Under the pieces are notes generated by a model. It worked only from the letters and a program-made list of their open reading frames with translations, did not search any database and was not told the DNA's origin. A stretch of DNA of 6,519 nt from Candidatus Omnitrophica bacterium UBA1562 (lineage in GTDB: Bacteria; Omnitrophota; Gorgyraeia; Gygaellales; Profunditerraquicolaceae): the NCBI GenBank assembly GCA_002322525.1, contig DCOU01000129.1:1-6519 (forward strand), written 5' to 3'. Positions 1 through 4,753 of the stretch are shown piece after piece. The translations under genes were made by a program, and so were the position numbers. Each line of letters starts with the position of its first letter. Positions within the stretch are counted from its first letter, which is position 1.

Positions 1-1
1 A

Positions 2-241
2 AAAGGTTCGAATTGGTATCAGTTTCGGACGCGTCTGCAACCAATTCGCACCGCATCCGAAGTCTCGGTAAAGATTATAATTCAACCGCTTCAACGAATC
101 CCATTATACCAAAAATTAGCAAAAAAGGTAGAAGAATTACTTCTTCTAGGAATGTCCTTTCGGGCTATAGGGAGAAGCTTAGGCGTAAACAAGAGAACTG
201 TAATGAGGGCTTATGAGTATATTAATAGACCTTTAAGGTAA
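2..241 (+). CDS. C-terminal part of a recombinase/transposase-like helix-turn-helix protein (5' end outside window)
   Basis: The frame is open from base 2 to a TAA at 239-241 (79 codons) and contains no ATG, GTG or TTG early enough to be a start, so this is the end of a gene that begins left of the window. The last 45 residues read as a DNA-binding helix-turn-helix: a leading helix (LYQKLAKKVEELLLLG) followed by MSFRAIGRSLGVNKRTV, the G-x-S-x-R-x-I-x-x-x-LGV-x-x-x-TV pattern typical of resolvase/recombinase and transposase C-termini. The first 25 codons are more GC-rich and carry overlapping inverted repeats (see findings). A small accessory gene follows after 1 nt, so the two are probably co-transcribed. 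The assignment to the serine recombinase class is an inference from this HTH and the neighbour; the catalytic domain is not in view. Confidence 0.6.
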   Translation, partial: KGSNWYQFRTRLQPIRTASEVSVKIIIQPLQRIPLYQKLAKKVEELLLLGMSFRAIGRSLGVNKRTVMRAYEYINRPLR

Positions 242-242
242 A

Positions 243-446
243 ATGAGTTGGCCATTTAGCATTCGAAATCTTATCTATCCTCAAGAAAGATTCATCTGGG
301 AGCAAGTCAGGATTATACATGAAACAGACAAGGCGATACTGGTAGATAATGGCAGGAAATTCTGGATTCCAAAATGCCGAATATACGGGATAAGAATAAG
401 AAATAATATCTTTGAGATTTACGTTAAGGAAAGTACTATGGGATAA
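243..446 (+). CDS. Small accessory protein (67 aa) with phage/recombinase-neighbour motif
   Basis: This 67-residue protein starts one base after the stop of the preceding HTH gene, with an AAGG ribosome-binding element about 6 nt upstream, so it is probably translationally coupled. The centre reads ETDKAILVDNG-x-x-FWIPKCRI, close to a pattern (E-T-x-K-A-I-L-V-x-x-x-G-x-x-x-W-I-P-K-S-x-I) that I know from small proteins of phages and mobile islands whose function is not established. No membrane segment or signal peptide is visible. The stop codon (444-446) sits directly against the target duplication of the IS element at 447, so the insertion left this gene intact. The function is unknown; its position suggests a part of the recombinase module. 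Confidence 0.65.
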   Translation: MSWPFSIRNLIYPQERFIWEQVRIIHETDKAILVDNGRKFWIPKCRIYGIRIRNNIFEIYVKESTMG

Positions 447-455
447 TTCTCTGAG
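447..455. repeat. Target site duplication, left copy (TTCTCTGAG)
   Basis: This 9-bp sequence is identical to 1922-1930 and directly abuts the left terminal repeat of the IS256-type element. It starts on the base after the stop codon of the 67-aa gene. Confidence 0.9.
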
Positions 456-483
456 GGTAATGTCAAATAAATTGTGTAAATTC
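456..483. repeat. Left terminal inverted repeat of the IS256-family element
   Basis: It begins GGTAATGTC and ends TTGTGTAAATTC; its reverse complement matches 1894-1921 at 19 of 28 positions without gaps. It includes the transposase stop (463-465) and, reading outward to the left, a perfect TTGACA hexamer (461-466). Confidence 0.88.
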
Positions 484-1689
484 TTTTAACGGCTTATCCT
501 CCCATTTGTTATTTAAGCGTGTCAGTATGGCATAGATTATCCGGTTTACGCTGTCTTGGTTAGTAAAGCAGCTCATTGGCCTTGTGCGCCTGCGTACTTC
601 TCTAAAGGCGCGCTCTATGACATTTGTAGTTCTAATGCGTCTACGAATAAGCTTTCTATATTGCTCTTTTATAGGTATCTCTAAGAAGTTAAGCAGTTCA
701 TCTAGGTCTTTTTCAATACAGTTGGTGGCTTGAGGATATTTTCTATGCCAGTGGTTTTTCCAACGCTTGAATAACTTTACAGCCTCGCGTTTAGTTGAGG
801 CCTTATAGATTTCCTTGGCTTGGCCCAAGACTTCTTTTTCATCGCTCTTTTTCAGGTATTTGGCCACATTACGTAGCTTATGCACCCAGCAATGCTGTCT
901 TTTGGTATAAGCATAGACGACGTCCAGGGCAGCGTGAAGCCCTTTACAGCCATCGGTAATAATAAGCTTAAGATTTTTTCCTTTAAGTCCTCTTGAGTAA
1001 AGATCGTTCAGGAATGCCTCCCAGCAGTTTTGCGATTCTGAAGGTGCGATCCTAAAGGAGATGAGCTCTTTTTTGCCGAAGACGGTTATGCCATAGGCTA
1101 CCAGCACAAGCTTCTTTTCCGCATGAAGCGAAGCCTTTACCTTAAGCGTTATGCCGTCGAGGAACAAGAATTGGTATTCATCGAGCAAATTTCTTTTATG
1201 GAACTCCTTGACCTTAACATCCAAGCTCTTTGTTACATTTGATACACAAGATGCAGAGAAGGTTGTTTCAAGAAGCGGCTTTAGAGCGCCTGAGACATCT
1301 CTGGTTGAGATGCCGGCTAAGAATACATTGCATATCGCTTCGTTGACTGCGCGCTGCCTTCTCTGATAGCGTTGGAAAATACTTGTTTTATAGAGTCCTG
1401 TACGGGAACGCGGCACCTTTAGATCAACCAGCGGCCCAAGTTCAGTGTCGAGAGAGCGTTCGTAATAGCCGTTTCGGTAATCGATTCTGTTTTTCGTTCT
1501 TTGGTAACTTTCTCTGTCCATATAGCGAGTAATTTCATCCAGCATTGCCAGTTCCATTGTGTCTTTTAAGAGAGAGCGGGTATGCCGCTTGATATCCACC
1601 CAGAAGTCTGCATCTGTGCAAGAGTCAACAAATTCCTTTACGCGGCGCCACCTTTGTGTTACATTAGCATCAAAGACTAAGTATTGCAT
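463..1689 (-). CDS. IS256-family (mutator type) DDE transposase, full length
   Basis: This 408-residue protein catalyses transposition of the surrounding element. Family landmarks are all present and in order: YRNGYYER near residue 71, the LVDLKVPRSR strand (88-96), the first catalytic aspartate in FLDGITLKVK (D178), the second in LIITDGCKGL (D246), the C-x-x-H motif in QHCWVH (C267, H270), and the catalytic glutamate in RTTNVIER (E359) followed by the basic FREVRRRTRPM stretch. The D-D-E spacings (68 and 113) agree with IS256 itself, and the length is normal (390-420), so it is likely active. The ATG is preceded by AAAGGAG with 8 nt spacing. That Shine-Dalgarno is buried in a long inverted repeat (1690-1708 with 1756-1772), which should limit translation of transcripts that read in from outside. 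Confidence 0.95.
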   Translation of the reverse strand: MQYLVFDANVTQRWRRVKEFVDSCTDADFWVDIKRHTRSLLKDTMELAMLDEITRYMDRESYQRTKNRIDYRNGYYERSLDTELGPLVDLKVPRSRTGLYKTSIFQRYQRRQRAVNEAICNVFLAGISTRDVSGALKPLLETTFSASCVSNVTKSLDVKVKEFHKRNLLDEYQFLFLDGITLKVKASLHAEKKLVLVAYGITVFGKKELISFRIAPSESQNCWEAFLNDLYSRGLKGKNLKLIITDGCKGLHAALDVVYAYTKRQHCWVHKLRNVAKYLKKSDEKEVLGQAKEIYKASTKREAVKLFKRWKNHWHRKYPQATNCIEKDLDELLNFLEIPIKEQYRKLIRRRIRTTNVIERAFREVRRRTRPMSCFTNQDSVNRIIYAILTRLNNKWEDKPLKEFTQFI

Positions 1690-1772
1690 AAGGCGTACTC
1701 CTTTCTCTGTTAGGGCAACTACTAATTGCCCAAGGTTAATAAAATAGTTTTCTCAAGAGAAGGATACGCCTT
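1690..1772 (-). promoter_or_regulatory. Fold-back leader hairpin that covers the transposase ribosome-binding site
   Basis: Bases 1690-1708 and 1756-1772 form a 17-bp stem with two single-base bulges (C1698 and T1704), and the loop holds a second hairpin (GGGCAA 1713-1718 with TTGCCC 1726-1731). On the transposase mRNA the entire Shine-Dalgarno AAAGGAG (1698-1704, minus) is in the stem and the ATG (1687-1689) touches it. IS10 and IS50 use such fold-back structures to silence read-through transcripts. That the same happens here is an inference from the layout. Confidence 0.6.
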
Positions 1773-1776
1773 TTTT
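1690..1776 (+). terminator. Possible intrinsic terminator reading rightward
   Basis: On the plus strand the same stem (1690-1708 with 1756-1772) is followed by a run of six T (1771-1776), the last two bases of the stem being part of the run. The large loop (47 nt, with its own 6-bp hairpin) makes it less canonical. If it works, it would stop antisense transcription crossing the IS from the left before it reaches rpoN. Confidence 0.4.
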
Positions 1777-1893
1777 AATGAAATTTCAAAGAAAATGATT
1801 TTTGGCTCAAGGACTTAAAAAATTTGCCCTCTAATCTTTTCTTAGAGACACGATTTTTCCTTGAGTCATATAAAACCATTACTTCTTTGAAGC

Positions 1894-1921
1894 GAATTTA
1901 CACAAGATTGAGTATACTACC
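1894..1921. repeat. Right terminal inverted repeat of the IS256-family element
   Basis: It starts GAATTTACACAA and ends TATACTACC; the reverse complement matches 456-483 at 19 of 28 positions without gaps. It is followed at once by the right copy of the 9-bp target duplication. Confidence 0.88.
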
Positions 1922-1930
1922 TTCTCTGAG
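1922..1930. repeat. Target site duplication, right copy (TTCTCTGAG)
   Basis: This is a perfect copy of 447-455. It lies 7 bp upstream of the -35 hexamer of the rpoN promoter, so the insertion just missed that promoter. Confidence 0.9.
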
Positions 1931-1937
1931 ATAAATA

Positions 1938-1965
1938 TTGCAAAAATTTAGCGATAGGATATAAT
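1938..1965 (+). promoter_or_regulatory. Sigma-70-type promoter of rpoN
   Basis: A consensus -10 hexamer TATAAT lies at 1960-1965 and a -35-like TTGCAA at 1938-1943 (4 of 6 to TTGACA) with a 16-bp spacer. The predicted start is near 1972, which gives a leader of about 37 nt including the Shine-Dalgarno AAGAAGG (1998-2004) in front of the ATG at 2009. The promoter lies wholly between the IS target duplication and rpoN. Confidence 0.65.
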
Positions 1966-1975
1966 AATTATTCCT

Positions 1976-1991
1976 TGGCACAGATGTTGCA
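1976..1991 (+). promoter_or_regulatory. Sigma-54 (-24/-12) site in front of rpoN
   Basis: TTGGCAC at 1976-1982 and TTGCA at 1987-1991 match the sigma-54 consensus TGGCAC-N5-TTGCW; the invariant GG (1977-1978) and GC (1989-1990) are 10 bp apart as required. If used as a promoter, the start would be near 2002, only about 7 nt before the rpoN ATG and inside its Shine-Dalgarno. A role as an autoregulatory binding site that blocks the upstream sigma-70 promoter is therefore at least as likely as a role as a promoter. Confidence 0.6.
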
Positions 1992-2008
1992 TACACAAAG
2001 AAGGTCAC

Positions 2009-3373
2009 ATGCCCCTAGAAGTAAAACTCCAGCCTAAATTAACCTATAAGCTACGATTAACTCCCCAGATTAAATTAGCCCTTAATCTCTTGCAGTTACC
2101 CCTTGCACAGCTTAAAGAATACATTAAAGATGAAATTGAAAAAAATCCTCTTTTAGAGCCTTATGAAGATACTGTTTCTTCAAAAGGGAAATTAGATGAA
2201 ATCTTAAAAAAAATCGAGAACCGTGAAAATAAAGAATCCGAATCTGATATACTGTGGACAGAAGAAGATGAAGATAGAAAACAATACAGAGAAAGCCTTA
2301 TCAGCACCTCTCTTGCATTGCAGGAACATTTATCAAGACAATTGCACCTCTTTTCTAACTCTGAGGATGAACACAAAGTCGGAGAATCAATTATAGGAAA
2401 TATAAACGATAACGGATATCTTGACTGCCCTATAGATGAAATAGCAGAATCTAACAGAACAACAAAATCTCAAGTTGAAAAAGTATTAGCTCTTATTCAA
2501 ACTTTTGACCCTATAGGAGTTGGCGCAAGAGATCTAAGAGAGTGCCTTTGGTTGCAACTCAGGGCTAAAGAAGAAGAAAATTCTTTAGCGGGACAAATAG
2601 TAGATAAATACCTTCCTTTTTTAGAAAAGAAAAGGTATGAATATATTGCTAAAAAACTTAAGCGTTCTGTGGAAGAAATTAAAAACGCCATAAAAGAGAT
2701 AGCTAAGTTTGAACCAAAACCTGGCTGTTCCTTTAACCAAGAAATAACTCAACGTTTAATTCCAGATGCGATATTAAGGAAAAATAAAGATGGGTATGAA
2801 GTTATACCTAATGATTGGGAACTGCCTCGCTTTAGCCTTAACGCTAAATATAAAGAGATGCTAAAGAAAAATGATACGCCTACAGAGGTTAAAGAATATT
2901 TGCAAGAAAGACTTAAGGCTGGACGCTCATTGATAGATGCAGTGAATAAACGCAAAGAGACGATTCAGAAGATAATTGAAGAGATTGTCTATGCGCAAAA
3001 AGATTTCTTAGATAATGGAGCAACGCATTTTAAACCGCTGACTTTATCCCAAATTGCAGATAGAATAGGTAAACATAAATCTACAGTAAGTAGAGCCATT
3101 AGTAACAAATATGTTCAGACGCCATATGGTATCCTTGAATTAAGAGATTTTATAAACTCTGGGGTTAAGCAGGAAAATGGAGAGCTATTTTCCTCTAAGA
3201 CAATCAAAGCGAAGATAAAAACCCTTATAGAAAGTGAAAAAAGAAAAAAACCTTTAAGTGATCTGGAGATATCAAACTGCCTTAAACAAGAAGAGATACT
3301 TGTTAGCCGCCGGACAATAGCTAAATATAGACATCAATTAAAAATCCTACCTTCAAAATCAAGACGGGAATAA
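2009..3373 (+). CDS. rpoN: RNA polymerase sigma-54 factor
   Basis: This 454-residue protein is the alternative sigma factor that directs core RNA polymerase to -24/-12 promoters and needs an AAA+ enhancer-binding activator for open-complex formation. Region I (residues about 12-50) has the glutamine/leucine-rich LRLTPQIKLALNLLQL and ends KNPLLEP. An acidic region II (about 60-95) follows. The core-binding domain (about 96-240) includes GYLDCPIDEIA and FDPIGVGARDLRECL (166-180). The helix-turn-helix is LSQIADRIGKHKSTVSRAI (346-364), followed by KYVQTPYGILELRDF. The RpoN box is SRRTIAKYR (433-441), differing from the usual ARRTVAKYR by conservative changes. Length is normal. The start has a good Shine-Dalgarno AAGAAGG ending 4 nt before the ATG. 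The last 15 bases overlap the convergent membrane-protein gene. Confidence 0.97.
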   Translation: MPLEVKLQPKLTYKLRLTPQIKLALNLLQLPLAQLKEYIKDEIEKNPLLEPYEDTVSSKGKLDEILKKIENRENKESESDILWTEEDEDRKQYRESLISTSLALQEHLSRQLHLFSNSEDEHKVGESIIGNINDNGYLDCPIDEIAESNRTTKSQVEKVLALIQTFDPIGVGARDLRECLWLQLRAKEEENSLAGQIVDKYLPFLEKKRYEYIAKKLKRSVEEIKNAIKEIAKFEPKPGCSFNQEITQRLIPDAILRKNKDGYEVIPNDWELPRFSLNAKYKEMLKKNDTPTEVKEYLQERLKAGRSLIDAVNKRKETIQKIIEEIVYAQKDFLDNGATHFKPLTLSQIADRIGKHKSTVSRAISNKYVQTPYGILELRDFINSGVKQENGELFSSKTIKAKIKTLIESEKRKKPLSDLEISNCLKQEEILVSRRTIAKYRHQLKILPSKSRRE

Positions 3374-3727
3374 ACACTTATCTTCTTTTTTAATAACCAT
3401 CAAGCTTAAAAACAGGCTAATTGCGCTAAAAAGTAAAGAACCAAAAAACGCCGGCCAAAAGCCAGATATGGCAAATCCTTTTACAATCTTTGAAACCAGA
3501 TAAAAAAGAAATCCGTTTATGAAAAAAGTGAATATTCCCAGCGTAAATATGTTTATAGGCAGTGTAATTAATATTATAAACGGCCGCAAAAATGCATTGA
3601 TTATCCCTAAAACCAAAGCAACCACAATAGCAGCGAGGGGGCTGGCTACCTGTATTCCTTTTACAATGTAAGTAACTATAAGGATGGCTAGAGAATTAAT
3701 TATCCATTTTGTTAGAAATCTTTTCAT
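3359..3727 (-). CDS. Phage holin family 4_2 / YvlD-type four-TM membrane protein
   Basis: This 122-residue inner-membrane protein has about four hydrophobic segments (roughly residues 8-23, 28-46, 50-79 as a hairpin, and 88-112). The central stretch NAFLRPFIILITLPINIFTLG is the signature of the Phage_holin_4_2 family (PF04020, YvlD-like), conserved small chromosomal membrane proteins whose function is not settled despite the holin name. Its start lies 37 nt after the bactofilin stop on the same strand, so both are probably on one transcript. The 3' end runs 15 bp into the end of rpoN on the other strand, leaving no room for a separate terminator between the two genes. Confidence 0.88.
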   Translation of the reverse strand: MKRFLTKWIINSLAILIVTYIVKGIQVASPLAAIVVALVLGIINAFLRPFIILITLPINIFTLGIFTFFINGFLFYLVSKIVKGFAISGFWPAFFGSLLFSAISLFLSLMVIKKEDKCLFPS

Positions 3728-3764
3728 CTAAAACCCTGCCTTTCTTTTATTCTGCCCCTAGTCT

Positions 3765-4154
3765 CTATTCTTTCTTTTTTGAGCTTCCTTTTGATTCAAC
3801 AGCCTCAACAGGCATTTGACAATCACCTTTAAACAAAGCACCCTCAGCAATAACTAAAAGTGGGGCTTCAATATTTCCTGTCACTCTTGCGGACGCAGTA
3901 AGTTCAAGTCGTTTACTACATATAATATCCCCTTCCACTCTTCCCGATATCGTTATGCTATCGCCCTTAACTGTTTTAGCTTTTACATTTGCCTTTTCAC
4001 CGATAATTAAAACTCCCCTGGCTTCTAAATCACCTTCGAAATCACCATTTAACCTTAGGTTAACTGGACCCGTAAATTTAAGATTACCCTGCATACCCGC
4101 TTCGATATTAATTGTCTTATCTTCTGTTTGGGGCAAATCGTTTTTCTTAAACAT
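3765..4154 (-). CDS. Bactofilin (polymer-forming cytoskeletal protein)
   Basis: This 129-residue protein belongs to the bactofilin family (PF04519, formerly DUF583), which self-assembles without nucleotides into filaments or membrane-bound patches that organise the cell envelope. The body (about residues 14-113) is a run of short beta-helix turns with regular Gly and hydrophobic residues, e.g. LNGDFEGDLEARGVLIIG and GRVEGDIICSKRLELTASA. Short polar tails lie at both ends; the C-terminus is lysine-rich (KGSSKKKE). I chose the ATG at 4152-4154 because GGAGGA ends 6 nt before it. An ATG 51 nt further upstream (4205) has no ribosome-binding site and would add residues upstream of the -10 promoter element. 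It is followed by the four-TM protein after 37 nt. Confidence 0.93.
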   Translation of the reverse strand: MFKKNDLPQTEDKTINIEAGMQGNLKFTGPVNLRLNGDFEGDLEARGVLIIGEKANVKAKTVKGDSITISGRVEGDIICSKRLELTASARVTGNIEAPLLVIAEGALFKGDCQMPVEAVESKGSSKKKE

Positions 4155-4160
4155 AGATTC

Positions 4161-4184
4161 TCCTCCAATTTTATAATTATACCA
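4161..4184 (-). promoter_or_regulatory. Extended -10 promoter and strong ribosome-binding site of the bactofilin gene
   Basis: Reading the minus strand, TGGTATAAT (4184 to 4176) is an extended -10 element with a consensus TATAAT; there is no good -35, as is usual for this class. The predicted start near 4169 leaves a leader of about 15 nt containing GGAGGA (4166 to 4161). This would give the bactofilin and the four-TM gene their own transcription unit, separate from the operon to the right. Confidence 0.5.
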
Positions 4185-4247
4185 TTTTTGTTTTTTTATC
4201 TTCATACCTACCCTTCTAATAATATTTTAGCTATTAGACTTAGGTAA

Positions 4248-4311
4248 ACCCCGTTAGAAATAAGACGCCAGAGGCGTCTGCTGCACCTCTGGTGCAGATT
4301 TCTAACGGGGT
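4248..4311. repeat. Cruciform palindromic element: two inverted REP-like units
   Basis: A perfect 14-bp outer repeat (ACCCCGTTAGAAAT 4248-4261 with ATTTCTAACGGGGT 4298-4311) encloses two perfect 7-bp hairpins with 3-nt loops: AGACGCC-AGA-GGCGTCT (4263-4279) and CTGCACC-TCT-GGTGCAG (4281-4297). The second half is an inverted copy of the first with the same head and the same CCAGAGG hairpin core but a different stem sequence. The element overlaps the end of the Cys-rich gene and gives it its stop codon. Confidence 0.85.
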
Positions 4312-4550
4312 AAATGTCCGTATTCTTGGAGATACTTGCGCGAAATGGCATGGCAATTTGGACAATCCGGATTCTTGGAATTATAATTTGAGCATAACAA
4401 TAAGGTATTCGCTTCAACTAAAATATCCTGGGCGTAGTCTTGTTTTTCTCTGAGGATTGCCTTCTCAAGTTTTAAAATTATATTTTTTATTATCCCATCT
4501 GATTCGCAAAAAATAGGACATGCTATGTTATTCTGAATAGATTCTTCCAT
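4302..4550 (-). CDS. Small cysteine-rich protein of unknown function (82 aa)
   Basis: I do not recognise a named family. The start is taken at the ATG 4548-4550, one base after the ferredoxin stop, which fits translational coupling; an in-frame ATG at 4580 lies inside the ferredoxin reading frame and is less likely. Cysteines are grouped: C11 and C15 near the N-terminus (ACPIFC) and C53, C63, C66 with H67 near the C-terminus (LLCSNYN, DCPNCH), which could bind a metal or an FeS cluster. The middle (about 20-50) is a probable helix with no membrane segment. The last residues LPR and the TAG stop come from the palindromic element at 4248-4311, so the native C-terminus was probably different or longer. 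Confidence 0.6.
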   Translation of the reverse strand: MEESIQNNIACPIFCESDGIIKNIILKLEKAILREKQDYAQDILVEANTLLLCSNYNSKNPDCPNCHAISRKYLQEYGHLPR

Positions 4551-4551
4551 T

Positions 4552-4753
4552 TTATAATCGCTCTTCCCAAACAATTGCACCTACGGGACAAACCTTTACG
4601 CATTCGCCACACCGGAGTCAATCAGCCCTTTTGTGTCAAAATCGCTGATTTTGACTCCGATTTGTAATTCTTATCTCGCTCGATCGCTCCTTGAGCACAT
4701 ACTTCAGCACAGCGTTCACATTGGTTGCAACTCCTTGTAATTCTATAGGGCAT
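4552..4753 (-). pseudogene. 2[4Fe-4S] ferredoxin, disrupted between its two cluster motifs
   Basis: The N-terminal half starts at the ATG 4751-4753 with MPYRITRSC and has a full first motif C9-x2-C12-x2-C15-x3-C19, followed by the usual GAI turn. The C-terminal half, in another frame, reads RCGECVKVCPVGAIVWEERL and ends with TAA at 4552-4554, so it has the last three cysteines and the proline of the second motif. Between them lies the palindrome-rich segment 4613-4659. The first frame meets TGA at 4622-4624 and the second frame has a TGA (4618-4620) just upstream of its cluster, so neither frame gives a whole protein, and the first cysteine of motif two is missing. A sequencing error alone would not restore that cysteine. 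The gene is an electron carrier by family; here it is probably inactive or reduced to a one-cluster fragment. Its stop leads directly into the Cys-rich gene. Confidence 0.8.
4613..4659. repeat. 47-bp palindromic insert in the ferredoxin gene
   Basis: Terminal arms CGGAGTCA (4613-4620) and TGACTCCG (4652-4659) are perfect inverted repeats, extended by ATCAGC (4621-4626) with GCTGAT (4644-4649) across a 2-nt bulge. A competing 9-bp hairpin GTCAAAATC (4635-4643) with GATTTTGAC (4647-4655) overlaps the right arm, so two mutually exclusive folds exist. The sequence differs from the element at 4248-4311. Confidence 0.75.

Larger units (their letters stand above)
456..1921 (-). mobile_element. Complete IS256-family insertion sequence, 1466 bp
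   Basis: The element has one full-length transposase (minus strand), 28-bp imperfect terminal inverted repeats at 456-483 and 1894-1921 (19 of 28 positions match without gaps, including a 12-bp inner block TTGTGTAAATTC), and a perfect 9-bp direct repeat TTCTCTGAG on each side (447-455 and 1922-1930). IS256-family elements duplicate 8-9 bp, so the boundaries can be placed to the base. The transposase stop codon lies inside the left repeat. Rejoining the flanks at a single copy of the target gives a compact junction between the 67-aa gene and the rpoN promoter. Confidence 0.93.

Noticed and set aside
5..13. GGTTCGAAT resembles a tRNA T-loop
   Set aside because: The flanks do not form a T-stem and no acceptor or anticodon arm fits; the bases pair instead with 40-52.
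13..216. 67-codon ATG reading frame on the plus strand
   Set aside because: It overlaps the HTH-coding frame, has no ribosome-binding site and no recognisable fold.
1887..1918. Outward promoter at the right end of the IS (TATACT at 1913-1918)
   Set aside because: The nearest -35-like hexamer (TTGAAG at 1887) is 20 bp away and there is no extended -10.
3371..3392. Possible rpoN terminator (short stem then T-run)
   Set aside because: The stem is only 4-5 AT pairs and lies inside the convergent coding region; too weak to call.
4155..4205. Upstream in-frame ATG extending the bactofilin by 17 residues
   Set aside because: It has no Shine-Dalgarno and would place the extended -10 element inside the gene, while the ATG at 4154 has GGAGGA at ideal spacing.
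4215..4238. AT-rich inverted repeat TCTAATA/TATTAGA between the cruciform and the bactofilin promoter
   Set aside because: A 7-bp AT stem without a T-run is expected by chance in this AT-rich gap; no function can be supported.
4208..4417. 69-codon minus-strand frame through the cruciform element
   Set aside because: It lies across the palindromes and the end of the Cys-rich gene in another frame; no protein features.
4551..4580. Ten-residue N-terminal extension of the Cys-rich protein
   Set aside because: This stretch is the coding end of the ferredoxin (VGAIVWEERL) in another frame; the ATG directly after the ferredoxin stop is the better start.
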